Source: Trichopria drosophilae (Eukaryota > Arthropoda > Insecta > Hymenoptera > Diapriidae). Taken from it: a stretch of 64,000 nt of DNA. The notes beneath the pieces were generated by a model. It saw only the letters and a program-made list of their open reading frames with translations. It ran no database searches and was not told the DNA's origin. The DNA is taken from positions 61,705,501 to 61,769,500 of the forward strand of contig CM059584.1 in the NCBI GenBank assembly GCA_030407085.1, given 5' to 3'. The translations under genes were made by a program, and so were the position numbers. Shown here in pieces: positions 21,362 through 32,745 of the stretch; the stretch's first letter is position 1; every line of letters starts with the position of its first letter.

Positions 21362-21537
21362 AGCGAGGGACAGGAACTGATTCCTAAATCGACTTTTGGC
21401 AGAAGAATAAATTGTTTCGAAGTTTACGGCACTGTAAAGGATCTCCCTAGAGCAGATCGTCCAGTAATAGCATCGACTGAACAAAATGAATTTAACCACT
21501 CTCAATACCGGAAGATCCTCATAACTTCGTTAAGAAA
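21362..21537 (+). pseudogene. Inverted fragment of a transposase N terminus
   Basis: On the + strand, opposite to the intact transposase, this stretch translates with similarity to residues about 40-95 of that protein (phrases FEVYGTVKDLPRADRPV and STEQNEFN). Flanking DNA also aligns to the codons on either side. It lies directly inside the right TIR. It is a diverged partial copy, not a gene. Confidence 0.85.
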
Positions 21538-22266
21538 ATGAAACGGGGTTCCAATTAAAAAAAAAAAATAATCTTGACCTGAGAATAATCTTCAAGGTAA
21601 TTTTCAAGGTCAAATTTTATGCTAGCATTAAATATCCCGGAAAAAATCCTGAAACTTTTGTCTGAAACATTTTACCCGAAAATGACCTCTTGCTGAGTTA
21701 ATTCGCTGTTCCGGGAGTTTTAAGTTTGGCCTTGAAATGACATTGCCGAAAAAAACGGCCATAGCATATTTGGACGTAAAATTTTGTGCTCTCTCCGAAT
21801 CCGTGAAAAAAAATAGCAGTTTCCATTAAAAAAAACAAACTTGACCTTGAAATAACCTTGAAGGTTATGTTCAAGGTCAAATTCTGTGCTACCATTAAAT
21901 AGCCCGGGAAAAATCCTTAAACTTTTGTCTGAAACAATTTCCAAAGAAATGCACACCCTCTGAGATATTTCGCCGTCACGGGAGTTTTAAGTTTCACCTT
22001 GAAATGACTTTGCCGAAAAAAACGGCCATAGCATATTCGGACGTAAAATTTTGTGCTCTTTCCGAATCCGTGAAAAAAAATAGGGGTTCCCATTTAAAAA
22101 AATTAACTTGACCTTGAAATAACCTTCAAGGTCATGTTCAAGGTCAAATTCAATATCGCCATTAAATAGCCAGGGAAAAATCCTTAAACTTTTGTCTAAA
22201 ACATTTTCCCCGATAATGCACTCCCGCTGAGATATTTTGCTGTTCCGGGACTTTTGGATCACCCTG
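21528..22266. repeat. Right TIR, three tandem modules
   Basis: Inverted counterpart of the left TIR, with the same order of modules and the same TTCAAGGTCA-type motifs. It runs out to TTTTGGATCACCCTG|TA. Confidence 0.9.
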
Positions 22267-22268
22267 TA

Positions 22269-22729
22269 TATTATATGTAGGGTGATCCCAGAGCATGAGG
22301 AGGATCTAATATGCTGGACAAATTTTAAAAAAAGTTATTGAATTTTCCTGTAATTTGAATCTAGGAATGTTTCGAGTGACTGATAAATAATTGAAATATT
22401 TTTGAGGTTTGATTTAAAACACGGGATTCTAAATTACGAATGTATAACAATATTATAATAAAATCAGTAATGATTCCATAGTTTACGTATCAGTGCGGGA
22501 GCAGGAAAAGAACGCCGATCGCCGAAGGCCAGCTGTAAATTGCAAGGAAATAAATTAACTACCAATTCATTTTAACTTCTGTATCTTTATTGCATCAATC
22601 TTTACCGACCTGTTTCAATCTTTTTCGATATTTTAACCTTCAAGGTCATGTTCAAGGTCGAATTGAATAATTCCATTAAATAGCCAGGAAAAATCATGAT
22701 TTTCTCCTTCTTAACAGCAGCCGGCTTTA
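22269..22729. other. Spacer with a fragment of the TIR module
   Basis: Begins with a second element-like end (AGGGTGATCCCAGAGC at 22279). Bases 22632-22695 contain a truncated TIR module (ACCTTCAAGGTCATGTTCAAGGTC then CATTAAATAGCCAGG), a relic of the same transposon family. No gene. Confidence 0.65.
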
Positions 22730-23190
22730 AATCTTATTTTTGCATGGCAGGATGGGGTCGTCAATACCATAACGTACCGCCTCACCATCTTGCATCAGGC
22801 GGTACAGAGTAAGCATAGTAGATCGTGTGGATGTCATGTTGAGACAATAACGCATCTCTTGGCAGCTTGTCCAAAATATGCAGACTTAGCATACCTTAGG
22901 ATACATCCAACGTCACAATGCGGCTCTTCGAGTGCTGTATTGTCATCTCAGCAGCACTTACGGTATTGACGCGACCCCTTTTTTGCTGTTCTTCCTTACT
23001 GATATTGAATCTGTAGTCGGAAATGAGTCGTGCCGAATATACTGTAATTACTCATTTCCGACAAGCAGGCAAATATCAGCCAATAAGCCTGACATCGTCC
23101 TAGTTGACTTCGACGACATATCCATCTTCGTCATCGAGTTCACTGCACCAGCAGAGACGAACATAGTCAGCAAAGACGACGAATCGTTAT
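22730..23190 (+). pseudogene. 3' end of an R4/Dong- or R2-like LINE: zinc knuckle and restriction-like endonuclease
   Basis: In one frame 22742-22920 encodes a C-terminal CCHC-type region (CGCHVETITHLLAACPKYA). After frame changes, 22932-23190 encodes KPDIVLVDFDDISIFVIEFT, which resembles the PD...D/E core of the restriction-like endonuclease in R2/R4-type non-LTR elements. The upstream RT is missing, so this is a 5'-truncated, broken copy. Confidence 0.7.
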
Positions 23191-23215
23191 ATTATCTTCG
23201 TTATTATTATTTCAG

Positions 23216-24317
23216 AAAATGAGAAAAGATTATTTGCTGGAATTTTATTTGCGCAGAAAGATTTAAAAAAGCAGATTAAATCCACACGAGGCGGAATTTA
23301 CGGAAGATTCACAAAATGCTCATTAAATTCATTCGGGTTACATGAGATACTCTAATTTTAAGTTTTCGTTTGCATGTCCACGTTTTAATTTGAAACAAAA
23401 AAAAAAACGTTTACATTCAGTTCTTACGAATTTAATCATATTTTTTACAATTGCCATAAAATGTTGGAATTTCTAGTTACATTGTTTCCTCCATGTCGTC
23501 TTCTAAACCCCTTGCTAGTTGCCTTTCAGCACTTTTCTTCCGCGATAGTATATGCGAACGCCTTCCCGTTCTTCTTTTTTATCCCGAAAACATCAAGAAA
23601 GTAACACTAAACAAACCCACTTGACTAAAATGGAACACGACAGTTTCCGCGGGAAGTAACAATGTACAATTACAGCGTCGGTAAATAGTTCGTAATATGC
23701 AATGTACAAGTTCTGCGTCGGTAAATAACTCGGAAGCAAACCTTCTATTTATATACAAGTCTAGTCGGTAATGTCAACTCGCAAAGTACAAGTAGCGTCG
23801 GTAATCAATAAACGTAAAACGCGCCACGCGGAAACGGGGGCCTTGACTCTCTGTTATTACTCTGTGATAAGAGTGTATTTTCGCGGCAGGACAAATTATA
23901 GAGGGCAGATGTGGGACTCGGGGACACATCGATAAATAATAAAACAAATTGCAATAAGTACACATAATAGAAAAAGCGTATACCAACGATGCAACTTATA
24001 GTGTATTGCGAGAAAAGCAACACTGATAGTTGTATAATTAGTATAATTTATTTATACTTCTGCACGCGGTCTTTTACAATATTCGCACTACTAGGTAAAA
24101 GACATACCTATAAAACCCCGTTAGTTTCATTACCCTATTATTATTGGTTTCAAATGGGCAAACAATTTTGTTAGTAACTATTAACGTCTGCAAAGAATTG
24201 CGCAAGTATTTGTTTGAAGTAAACCCGCATTTATCGATATGCCTTCTGCACCTTAGTATAAGTTACTCTTCTGCACCTTAGTATAAGTTACTCTTCTTCA
24301 CGTAGTAATATATATAT
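23216..24317. other. Spacer with short degenerate repeats
   Basis: Bases 23640-23815 repeat a phrase of about 40 bp (CAATGTACAAG...GCGTCGGTAAATA) about four times imperfectly. Bases 24243-24295 contain two direct copies of CTGCACCTTAGTATAAGTTA. No gene is recognised. Confidence 0.6.
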
Positions 24318-24386
24318 GCGAGCGTAGCCTAGTGGTTAAGGCGTTAGCGTAGTAAATGGAAGGCCCGCGTTCGATACTCGGAGTAA
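24318..24386 (+). other. tRNA-like sequence (SINE-head type)
   Basis: GCGTAGCCTAGTGGTTAAGG resembles a Pol III A box and GCGTTCGATACTC a B box at tRNA-like spacing. A diverged relative in inverted orientation is at 39296-39367. The cloverleaf does not close well; probably a tRNA-derived relic. Confidence 0.55.
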
Positions 24387-24611
24387 ATTATTTTCAAGTT
24401 CATAGATTTATTTACGAGAGAAATTATAAGACTACATATATTCCGTAATAACATTTAATAAAAAGCAAATTAAATATCTATAATGAGTTGACAATAAAAC
24501 TGAAAACCAACAAATTGTTCAAATATTTTTTTTTTAAATGGAGCGATCAACGGCACGTCCTCATTTCGTGACTCTGGGTTCGGCTGAGTGCGTTAACATG
24601 CAATTTAATTC

Positions 24612-25581
24612 GCCCTGTTAACACCGCCGCCTACGATCTCTACCGGCAGAAGAGTGAACTAAAATGATAGGGTCGGAGTCAAAAAATAACACAGGCAAGA
24701 TGAGCGAAACTCAATATTTAATTAGTTTTGTAGATTTAATAAATTACATTGGACCCGGTTCGCGATGCTACATTGAAGACGATCTTGTTCTCAATGCAAC
24801 GCTATTCGGGGCACCTGTAAAACATAATTTATAATAATATTTTTAACTTTATTTCTTTAATCGTAGTGAATGATTTTATACATATTTAAAATGGATTAAA
24901 TTTACAATTCAAAATGTCTCTGATGGAAAAATCTTCAGTGTTCTTAAAAAAATCTTTTTCATATATTTTTGTTTTCTCTATGTGGCAAAATGGTTTGCAA
25001 GGGACGACACTATACATGTCCTTAGCAGTTTTCCCCATTTGTGTCGAATGTCGGCACAGATGGCATTTTCTATTTCATTAACAGGAACTCTATATTGTAA
25101 GTAATTAAAAGGAAAGTAATAATTAAACAAACTGTCATTTAATTTTTTCCATTATTATTTTCCGACGCTGTTACCGATTTAAATGTATTAATAAGGCCCC
25201 GCAATGTTTGCATTTCCATGAACTTTCAGCCTTCCATGAACATTTGCAATTAATATTTATAATGTCATTATCTTTATTTATACAAAGTGTAACTTCATGC
25301 GGGCTTCCTGAGAGACATTACGTCTGTAAACACAACCCGACAATTTCCCATTTAACATCGGAAACGTGTGTCAATGTACAATACATTATATGTTTTGCAT
25401 TGAGAACAAGTTCGCCTTCAATATAGCATCGCGAACCGGGTCCAATGTAATTTATTAAATCTACAAAACTAATTAAATATTGGGTTACGCTCATCTTGCC
25501 TGTGTTATTTTTTTACTCTGACCCTATCATTTTAGTTCGCTCTTCTGCGGGAAAGATCGTAGGCGGCGGTGTTAACAGGGC
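24612..25581. mobile_element. SWIM foldback element, copy A
   Basis: A 970-bp element with long inverted arms. Both ends carry GCCCTGTTAACACCGCCGCC...GAAGAGCGAACTAAAATGATAGGGTC. The arms encode the start MS.TQYLISFVDLINYIGPG on both strands. The right arm (minus strand, about 25490 to 25150) continues into a Cys/His-rich end (INCKCS, KCKHC) typical of SWIM zinc fingers. Frames are broken. Same architecture as 32312-33290. Confidence 0.8.
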
Positions 25582-26786
25582 CAATTGTGTATGGGTTATT
25601 TGCTACCAAAACCTGTAAATAACAAGTGTGAAACGAATATGTTCGATTACTAAAAAATATGGTCGACCTATTAGATCAGGGTCTTAAAATTAAGCAATTT
25701 TGGTGGTAGTTTCGTATTCAGAAACCTCGAAACCCGCCGAGTATTAAGTTTGAAGCGAATTAGGTCGATTTTTACAAAAGCTGTGAGCCATTTTGAATCC
25801 CACATTTTGTATTTTGTTATTCTGACTTCAAGTTCCTACTCAGCAAGATCTTAAAAGCTATTCGAAATTTAGATCTTTGTGGTTAATTTCTTTCTATTTT
25901 TTAAGCTTTATCTGATTCTCCTCAGTTTGTGAATATCGTTGAATTTACCAAACTCAGAAACTTCAACAGAAGATATCTCAGTGACCAATAAAGATTTTTC
26001 TAAGTTTAAAAACGGATTTTGAAGGGCAAAACCAGTACTTTGAGATACCACGACTATCGTTTTGAAAAAAAAATCTGTCTTGAAGTTACAGCACCTCATA
26101 ATATGTACCTAAAAAACCTACTTTTTGCACTTTTAGGTTAAAATATCTCAAAGACCTGACTTTAGGTGGTATTCTGTGGTCGGATTCGAATTCAGTGCAT
26201 CAAATACCTTCGGAAAAGTACGTTCTGGTTGTTGGTTTTAAAATTTGTCGGCCTGTATAATTTTTCGCAAAGATATTAGTTTGAAGTTTAATAAATTTTT
26301 CAGGTATGTCAAAAGTGCCGGGGAGTGTACATACAAGTTGCTGCTCATTAACAATGATCAATTTTAAGTCTTCAAAAAACTCTGTTTCCTTTTTTAACAT
26401 AATATTATACAGCAAAAAAAAAGGCAAAAGTTCTGTCAAAAAAGATTCATTGCCCAGAGGTGTCTTTCTTTCAACTGTTAGGAAGTAGCGTTAGTTACTC
26501 CGAAGGTCAGCTTTGGCGCTGAAAGCAATAACATCTGGATGGCGACGGATTGGTCAATATGTTAGCCAGGTGCCTATGAATACGCGTTGGTATACTTGTG
26601 TGATTATATCGAAATGGTGTTTGAATCTATAAAATTCCAAGGTTTTTATTCATTCCTGTGGTCTAAACCGACATTGGTGCACGTTTACGTGTTCGCTTCG
26701 GTTTGAGAGAAAAATTATTTAAAAAACACTTTATTACACGTTTATATTATTATCGAATAACGAAGTTGATAAAGAATTTAGCCAAG
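25582..26786. other. Spacer and Fkbp39 upstream region
   Basis: No gene is recognised between 25582 and about 26500 (decayed phrases such as AAAATATCTCAAAGACCTGAC). The last 280 bp before the Fkbp39 ATG should hold its promoter and 5' UTR; no clear TATA box is seen. Confidence 0.6.
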
Positions 26787-29700
26787 ATGTTTTGGGGTAA
26801 GTATTATTATTGAAGATGAGTATGATAGTTTGTAAAAACCTTATTGCCGGCACGTTGCGTTTCAACGTGTGCAACGGCGTCGCCATGTGGTTTCTATTTG
26901 CATTTTTATTACTTTAAGTCTTTTGCATAGCGTTATTATTAAACTATTTTCAGGACTTATCATGGAACCAAACAAGAAATATACACAGACAGTGGAAAAA
27001 TCTTTTCATTTGTCAATGGCAAGTTTAGATGCCAGTGCAAGTAGTAAGTAGCTTTTGATATTTTATGTATTACAGTTATCCTTTCGTGTACACTGTTTGC
27101 GTTTGATTAGGCTTGAATTGTCCTCCAATCATATCGTTGACCTGTTTAAGGTTGGTCAGGAGACGATCAGGGAATGATTGGTGTATGATTTAAGACAAAT
27201 CGAACGCAAGCACTATTGTGCCATGATTTATATACTTATCGGATAAACAAGTGGTTTATGAAAATGCATAATCTATCAGATAGTATTTTCAAGTAAATTT
27301 CGATTGAAAATGATTGATTACAGATTTATTTCATGCTTAGCTCATAAAATTATACTAAAATGTTTTAAATTTTATCTTTGCTCATATGTGGGTGGTGTGA
27401 GCATGTACGAAAGACAACTGTCTGGAGCATATATATTATATCTACATATTTTTTAGTAATGCACATGTTTAGGTAGCCGTTCGATCACCTTCGTATTCAG
27501 TTCAATATAAAACGAAATTCTTTTATTAAAATTTCTTTTATGAATATTGTTATTGTACAATTTATAACCTCTGAAAAATAAATATTTCTAATATTCCTTC
27601 AACAATGTATATTATATGTGTACATTGGTTATATTATTTAATTTTATTAAGCTACATGGATTTATATAGCACAGAATTATATAGTTAATAATTATATATT
27701 TTCTACAATACTATAATAATACTGATATTTTGCAACTTGCCTTTACTAGATTATTTATGAAAATTGATATAATTAATGGTGTATGAAATAAACAATAAAC
27801 TAATATCTCTTCATGCAGCATTATATATTTATCATCTTACCTTGAAAAGATTGTATCTTATAGAAAATGATACTAAAGCTCGCAGCTAAATTAAAAGAAT
27901 AAAAGTTTTAGCATTGTAAAAGAAATCTAAAAATTTGAAATTAATTTATATCTGATAGTTTATTGTATAAACATTATAATTTTTGTTACATAATCTATGT
28001 GAAGTTTACGACCTGGCTGCTAGCTTCAGTGTCGTAGAGATAATAGATAATTTTTCGAATTGTAATGGAATAATATTGATAGAAACAAAGTTGCCCGAAT
28101 TGTTTATATAACACACAAGTTTGGGAATTGTAACGGGTTTAATAATCATTTTTTATAAGTGATGAACAGAGGTCTTCACTGAGAGAAGATTGCTGCTGCA
28201 GCCATGTGCTCCGTCATGCAACTATAAAACGTTAGCCTTATAACAGATGCATAAAATTTAGGGTAACTGGTGTCGTATAATTGTTGTATTTATATATTGT
28301 TTCAGGCATTGTTTATTCATACTCGATAAAAATGTTCGTTCATAAAAAATGGTGATATGTCCATGTTCAATACCCTTTTTTTCAATGTCATTTTCTGAAT
28401 AAATCTTAAATATCTTAAACCTTTTAATTCCATACTTTTTTCAATATCGTTATTTTCTTCATAAATTATAAGAATTTTCTAGGATTTTTTTAAATTTCCA
28501 GTTGACTGATCTTAGATGTTAAAATAAAAATTAAATCATTAAACATGAATATCCACTAGGATAGGCAAAGTATAATTAAAAAATTTATTAAAATTTATCT
28601 ATTCAATTATTTTTCCACATTACCCATGTTAATGGGAAAATACTAAATAAAGGCCACTCTGAAAATCCATGAAACTAAATGAAAGAATTCTCTAAAAATT
28701 TGTAATGAGTGTATAAACTTTTTTTATGAGGGCTAAATTATTCATTTACATTCTCGAATGGTAATATAAAGTAGAACCCCTCTTATTTGAATCGTTTCCC
28801 CTCAGGCCTTCCCCCACCACCGCTCGAACATCTCGATACAGTTTACAGTGTTTACACCATCAAAGTTGTACAGTGTAAATACCGTTTAACCACAATTTGC
28901 ACACATGTATAGTCGGTAGACTAATATGTAATGAATTTCAAATTAATTTAAAATTTTGCATCAAACTCATGATTTACATCATACAAATTCTAAAAAGTCT
29001 AAAATATATACGATGTCTAACAAAAATAAAAAGTTATCAGATATTATCATCCACTATTAAAGCGTTAAGTTGAGTAAGGGGGTAAGGGGAAATTTCAAAT
29101 AAGAGGGGTCGGCGCCATCTTGCACACCATGATCAGTTGAAATAAGAGGGGTTCTACTGTACAGTGATTTAAAAAATTTAATGCTATGACCAAAAAAGTG
29201 GCTCTTATGTGGAACGCTTCATAGGTGTAGTATGTAATGTCGTTCCCTTGAATTTGTGATCGCATACAGACTGTTCACTTGCATGCAGAAAGCACCTCCA
29301 TGGAAAGAAAAATTACTACTGTCTCAACACACGCAAAGCGGGGCTAGTTGTCAGGGCCATTTCGGTGCCAAAGTGGCATCCAACAATCCCGAAACGACTA
29401 CGATACCTGTGCTGGATTGCTATATCAGGATAATTTTTCTTTCTGTGTGTCTGTCAATGTAACTGTGAGCGCAATTGATTTATACGATAGAACAACTGCT
29501 ACACTAACTTCTCTCAGTGTAAATAACTACACTCTATCATTTATACTATTTTTTATAAGTAATTTTTAAGATATTTATATTTTAAAGCTATGTAATTTGT
29601 AATTTGCGATTTACATGATCACTGCATAATTTCAAAGTGCGATGATCAATTATGCAATTCGTCCATATTACAATTCCAGTTAAATTTATTTTTCTAATTA

Positions 29701-30893
29701 CTTTTCAGGCTGTAATATTGTCCAAGTAATGATATGTTACGACAACCGTACATATTTACTGTGCAGTCTTCAGAAAGGTCAAGTATGGCAAGTGCCTCTT
29801 GACTTAAATTTCCAAGAAGGAACAAAGATTGCATTCACATGTAATGGAGGTGGACATGTTCATTTAACAGGCTATTTGTTACCGGATGAATTAGATGAAC
29901 TAGAATTAGATGACGAAGAGGACGACGAGGAGATTCCAGAATTGCCTACGCACAAACGAAAAGCTTCAGGTTCCACAACAGAAAAACCAGCTAAAAAAGG
30001 AAAACGAGTCAATCTCCAAAATGATGAAGGTGATGATGACGAAGACAACTCTGATTTTGAAGATGGTGTTGAAACAGATGAAGAAAATGATTCTGATGAC
30101 GGCTTAGATGATCGGGAAGAGGATTTATGCGATGATGATGATGATGAGGAGGATGATGATGATGATGATGAGGATGATAATGATGATGATGATGAGGAAA
30201 ATGTAATATCACCTCCGAAGAAAAATAAAGCGCATCAGAATCAACATCAAAACAAAAAACAAGATAAGCAGAAACCAATAATTAATGGTAAAGATTCAAA
30301 AATGGAACAGGGCAAACAAAAAAAGAATAAAGACGACAGTTCAAAAACCGAAAAGTTAGAACGACAAAAGAAAAAAGTCACCAGTGGAGGAGTCCAAATT
30401 GAAGACCTAATTGAGGGAAATGGATCACCTGCAAAATCAGGAAAATTTGTTTCAGTATATTACGTTGGAAGGCTGAAGAACGGGAAGAAATTCGACTCAT
30501 CCACACAAGGTGAAGGATTCAAATTCCGATTAGGAAAAGGTGAAGTTATCAGAGGATGGGACATTGGTATTGCTGGCATGAAAGTTGGTGGCAAGCGGCG
30601 AATAACAATCCCTCCAGCTATGGCGTAAGTTCTCTATACATTCAAAAAGTTTAATATGTAGTGTAAAATGATTAAATTTTTTTTATGCACATTAATCTTA
30701 AGAGCTTTAAACCTATTTTCGGTATCAATTAAGATTAATTTTTATATATTCAAATATTTATATTTGTGTGTTTTATTTGTTTTATATTTTATGGACATTT
30801 CTTTTCTGCAGATATGGAGCGAAAGGTTCACCCCCCGTAATTCCTGGAAATAGTACGCTTACTTTCGAAGTTGAACTTAGAGAAGTTCACTGA
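26787..30893 (+). CDS. Fkbp39: 46/39-kDa FK506-binding nuclear protein (nucleoplasmin-like + FKBP)
   Basis: Four coding exons join in frame: 26787-26796, 26954-27043, 29709-30624 and 30812-30893, giving 365 residues. All introns start GT and end AG (GTAAGT donors). The N-terminal ~95 residues form the nucleoplasmin-like domain (MFWGLIMEPN, then VWQVPLDLNFQEG and GGHVHLTGYL). Acidic tracts at about 97-114 and 139-198 alternate with Lys-rich segments (KRKASGS; KKGKRV; KKNKDD) that fit nuclear localisation and histone or nucleic-acid binding. Residues about 257-365 are an FKBP prolyl isomerase domain (GKFVSVYYVGRLKNGKKFDSS, GEVIRGWDIGIAGMKVG, then FEVELREVH). In other insects this family acts as a nuclear histone chaperone and peptidyl-prolyl isomerase. 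The first coding exon is only 10 nt. Length matches the fly protein (about 357 aa). Confidence 0.95.
27044..29708 (+). other. Fkbp39 intron 2
   Basis: A 2.7-kb AT-rich intron between coding exons 2 and 3. It contains a 391-bp CAGTAG-type DNA element (28769-29159). No other gene is recognised in it. Confidence 0.85.
28769..29159. mobile_element. MITE with (C)AGTAGAACCCCTCTTATTT termini
   Basis: The left end AAGTAGAACCCCTCTTATTT and right end AAATAAGAGGGGTTCTACTG are inverted and flanked by TA (28767-28768, 29160-29161). About 390 bp, non-coding. The CAGTA terminus with TA duplication suggests a pogo/Tigger-type non-autonomous element. Confidence 0.8.
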
Positions 30894-31852
30894 AACCGAA
30901 CTCACGTCAAATATTTTTAAATATGAACATGATTTATTTACAGATGTTTTTTCTAAACATTTGTGAAGAAATCTTTTTTATCTCAAAAAGATGGAGCACT
31001 AAGATTGTTAAATTTTCTGGTATATCTGAGAGATAAGGATATTTTATATATTAATGCTAAGATAGCTTCCCGAATGTTTCACTGAAATCATGTAATAAAG
31101 AAATGTTTCTTTTAAGTAATTCTCTAATGGGAAGTAATCTTACTAGCGTTATAAAACCAATACCTCCCATTATATAGCATTGAAGTTAACAGCTGATTCA
31201 AAGAATAGGAAGTTCCCATTACTTTAACGAGTCGTTGAGGTTTTTACATTCATATTTTGTGTTGTATATACGTTAAACTGTATAATTAATATAAAATTGA
31301 ACCTTCACATTTAAATTTGACTGTTAGAGCTAGCATCATTCCTGTAATCCTTAAAAAGTTTCAATTTGAAATTAATTTCAAACAGCATTAAAATGGAATA
31401 TATTTTTTATACAGTGTCGTTAACAGACATTTGTTGGAGGATTCCTTGGTAAAAATGGAAGCGTACAAGTATGCTTTAATGCCCAAATTCAAAACTTGCA
31501 AAACACTTTTGAGTACCCCTAAACTACTGATAATGGCATAATTTGAACATTCAACCATACGAGTAAGCTTCCATTTTACCAGGGTTGTTTATAAATAAAA
31601 TACAGATAGCTAATAAAACTGTTTTACTCCATATTTTTGCTAGTTTTTTAATAAAACTTGTAATAACATTATTGGCATTTATTTAAAAGACTGTATACCT
31701 TACATTTAATACTGAAATAGAATAAATGACAGGTGAGTTTATAATAAATCTTTTAAAACAAAGATTCCATACTTTAAACACGGTTGTTCATCGTTGGAAT
31801 TTTCCAAATTTATTATTTCTGAATTTTGTGTACAAATTTCAAATAAAAATCA
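30894..31852. other. 3' UTR of Fkbp39 and convergent intergenic region
   Basis: AATAAA at 31094-31099, about 200 bp after the Fkbp39 stop, is a plausible polyadenylation signal. The 3' end of the convergent gene lies at the right. No further coding sequence is recognised. Confidence 0.65.
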
Positions 31853-32053
31853 TTAATGTATCTTTGTCGATTTACTGTTTTTCCATGCCATTGTGCATAC
31901 GCCATTCCTACATTCTTGGACTAGTTCCGGTGGCTCTTGCTTTTTACCAGTCAGTTTCTGTGTTATACGCCACAACTTCAGGAATACTGGTTGTACAATA
32001 AAGCGGAATATGAGAAGCAGAACTGGTACAATGACACATGGAACGCATACCAT
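31853..32053 (-). CDS. UPF0729 family small protein (C18orf32 homologue)
   Basis: A 66-residue uninterrupted frame from ATG at 32053 to TAA. The N terminus MVCVPCVIVPVLLLIFRF with its two cysteines and a hydrophobic segment (residues 6-22), followed by QPVFLKLW and later ECRNGVC, matches the UPF0729/C18orf32 family. The human member is a small membrane protein of the ER and lipid-droplet surface; here the role is inferred. It is slightly shorter than the fly protein. Convergent with Fkbp39, with about 960 bp between the stop codons. Confidence 0.88.
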   Translation of the reverse strand: MVCVPCVIVPVLLLIFRFIVQPVFLKLWRITQKLTGKKQEPPELVQECRNGVCTMAWKNSKSTKIH

Positions 32054-32311
32054 TTTATTTCAATGTTTATATGCGACACTTAACACTGAAACACTAAAGT
32101 TTAACATTTATTAAAATTTATTACTTTTTTTTAAATATAATCATTAATGATGATTTAGACTTACTGTTAAGAAATTTTCAATTTGAACAACAGTTTTCCA
32201 GAACACCTCGAGAGAATTACGACAGAAATCAGGTGAGCACTGTATTCAATATGGCGGTTACGAACAGACACGGCAGTCGGATTTAGATGCGATCTCGGGC
32301 ATGCGCAATTT
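32054..32311. other. Upstream region of the UPF0729 gene
   Basis: Should hold this gene's promoter. From about 32226 a repeat phrase (TTAGATGCGATCTCGGGCAT) recurs inverted near 38230-38256, so part of it is element-derived. Confidence 0.55.
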
Positions 32312-32397
32312 GCCCTGTCAACACCGACGCCTACGATCTCTACCGACAGAAGAGCGAACTAAAATGATAGGGTCAGATTCAAAAAATAACAGGCAAG

Positions 32398-32694
32398 ATG
32401 AGCAAACCCCAATATTTAATTAGTTTTGTAGATTTAATAAATTACATTGGACCCGGTTCGCGATGCTATATTGAAGGCGAACTTGTTCTCATTGCAAAAC
32501 ATATAATGTTTTGTGCATTGACAGACTTTTCCGATGTTAAATGGGAAATTTTAGGGTTGTGTTTACAGACGTCATGTCCTTCAGGAAGCCCGCATGAAGT
32601 TACAGTTTGTATAAATAAAGATAATGACGTTATAAATATTAATTCCAAATGTTCATGCAACGCTATTCGGGCACCTGTAGAACGTAATTTATAA
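32398..32694 (+). CDS. Hypothetical 98-aa protein of the SWIM foldback element
   Basis: The frame MSKPQYLISFVDLINYIGPG ... EVTVCINKDNDV ... INSKCSC ends abruptly (NAIRAPVERNL) where the arm ends. The first 87 residues recur in the right arm of the same element and in both arms of copy A. In those copies the continuation is KCSCKAGSSGKCKHC, the CxC..CxH pattern of SWIM zinc fingers. SWIM domains occur in MULE-type transposases and some insect transposon proteins. The specific family here is not recognised, and this copy is truncated. Confidence 0.5.
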   Translation: MSKPQYLISFVDLINYIGPGSRCYIEGELVLIAKHIMFCALTDFSDVKWEILGLCLQTSCPSGSPHEVTVCINKDNDVININSKCSCNAIRAPVERNL

Positions 32695-32745
32695 TAATTT
32701 TATTGCACTTATTTCTTTAATCGTAGTGAATGATTTTACACATAT

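Larger units (their letters stand above)
18932..22266 (-). mobile_element. 3.3-kb Tc1/mariner (DD41D, rosa-like) transposon with very long modular TIRs
   Basis: Ends CAGGGTGATCCAAAAGTCCC and its complement are flanked by TA (18930-18931, 22267-22268). Terminal inverted repeats run about 665-730 bp each and enclose an intact transposase gene on the - strand. Each TIR is built of about three tandem modules of roughly 270 bp. It may be an autonomous, recently active copy, since the transposase frame is unbroken and the arms are still very similar. Confidence 0.93.

Noticed and set aside
30009..30278. His-rich minus-strand frame
   Set aside because: Antisense of the acidic GAT/GAA tract of Fkbp39.
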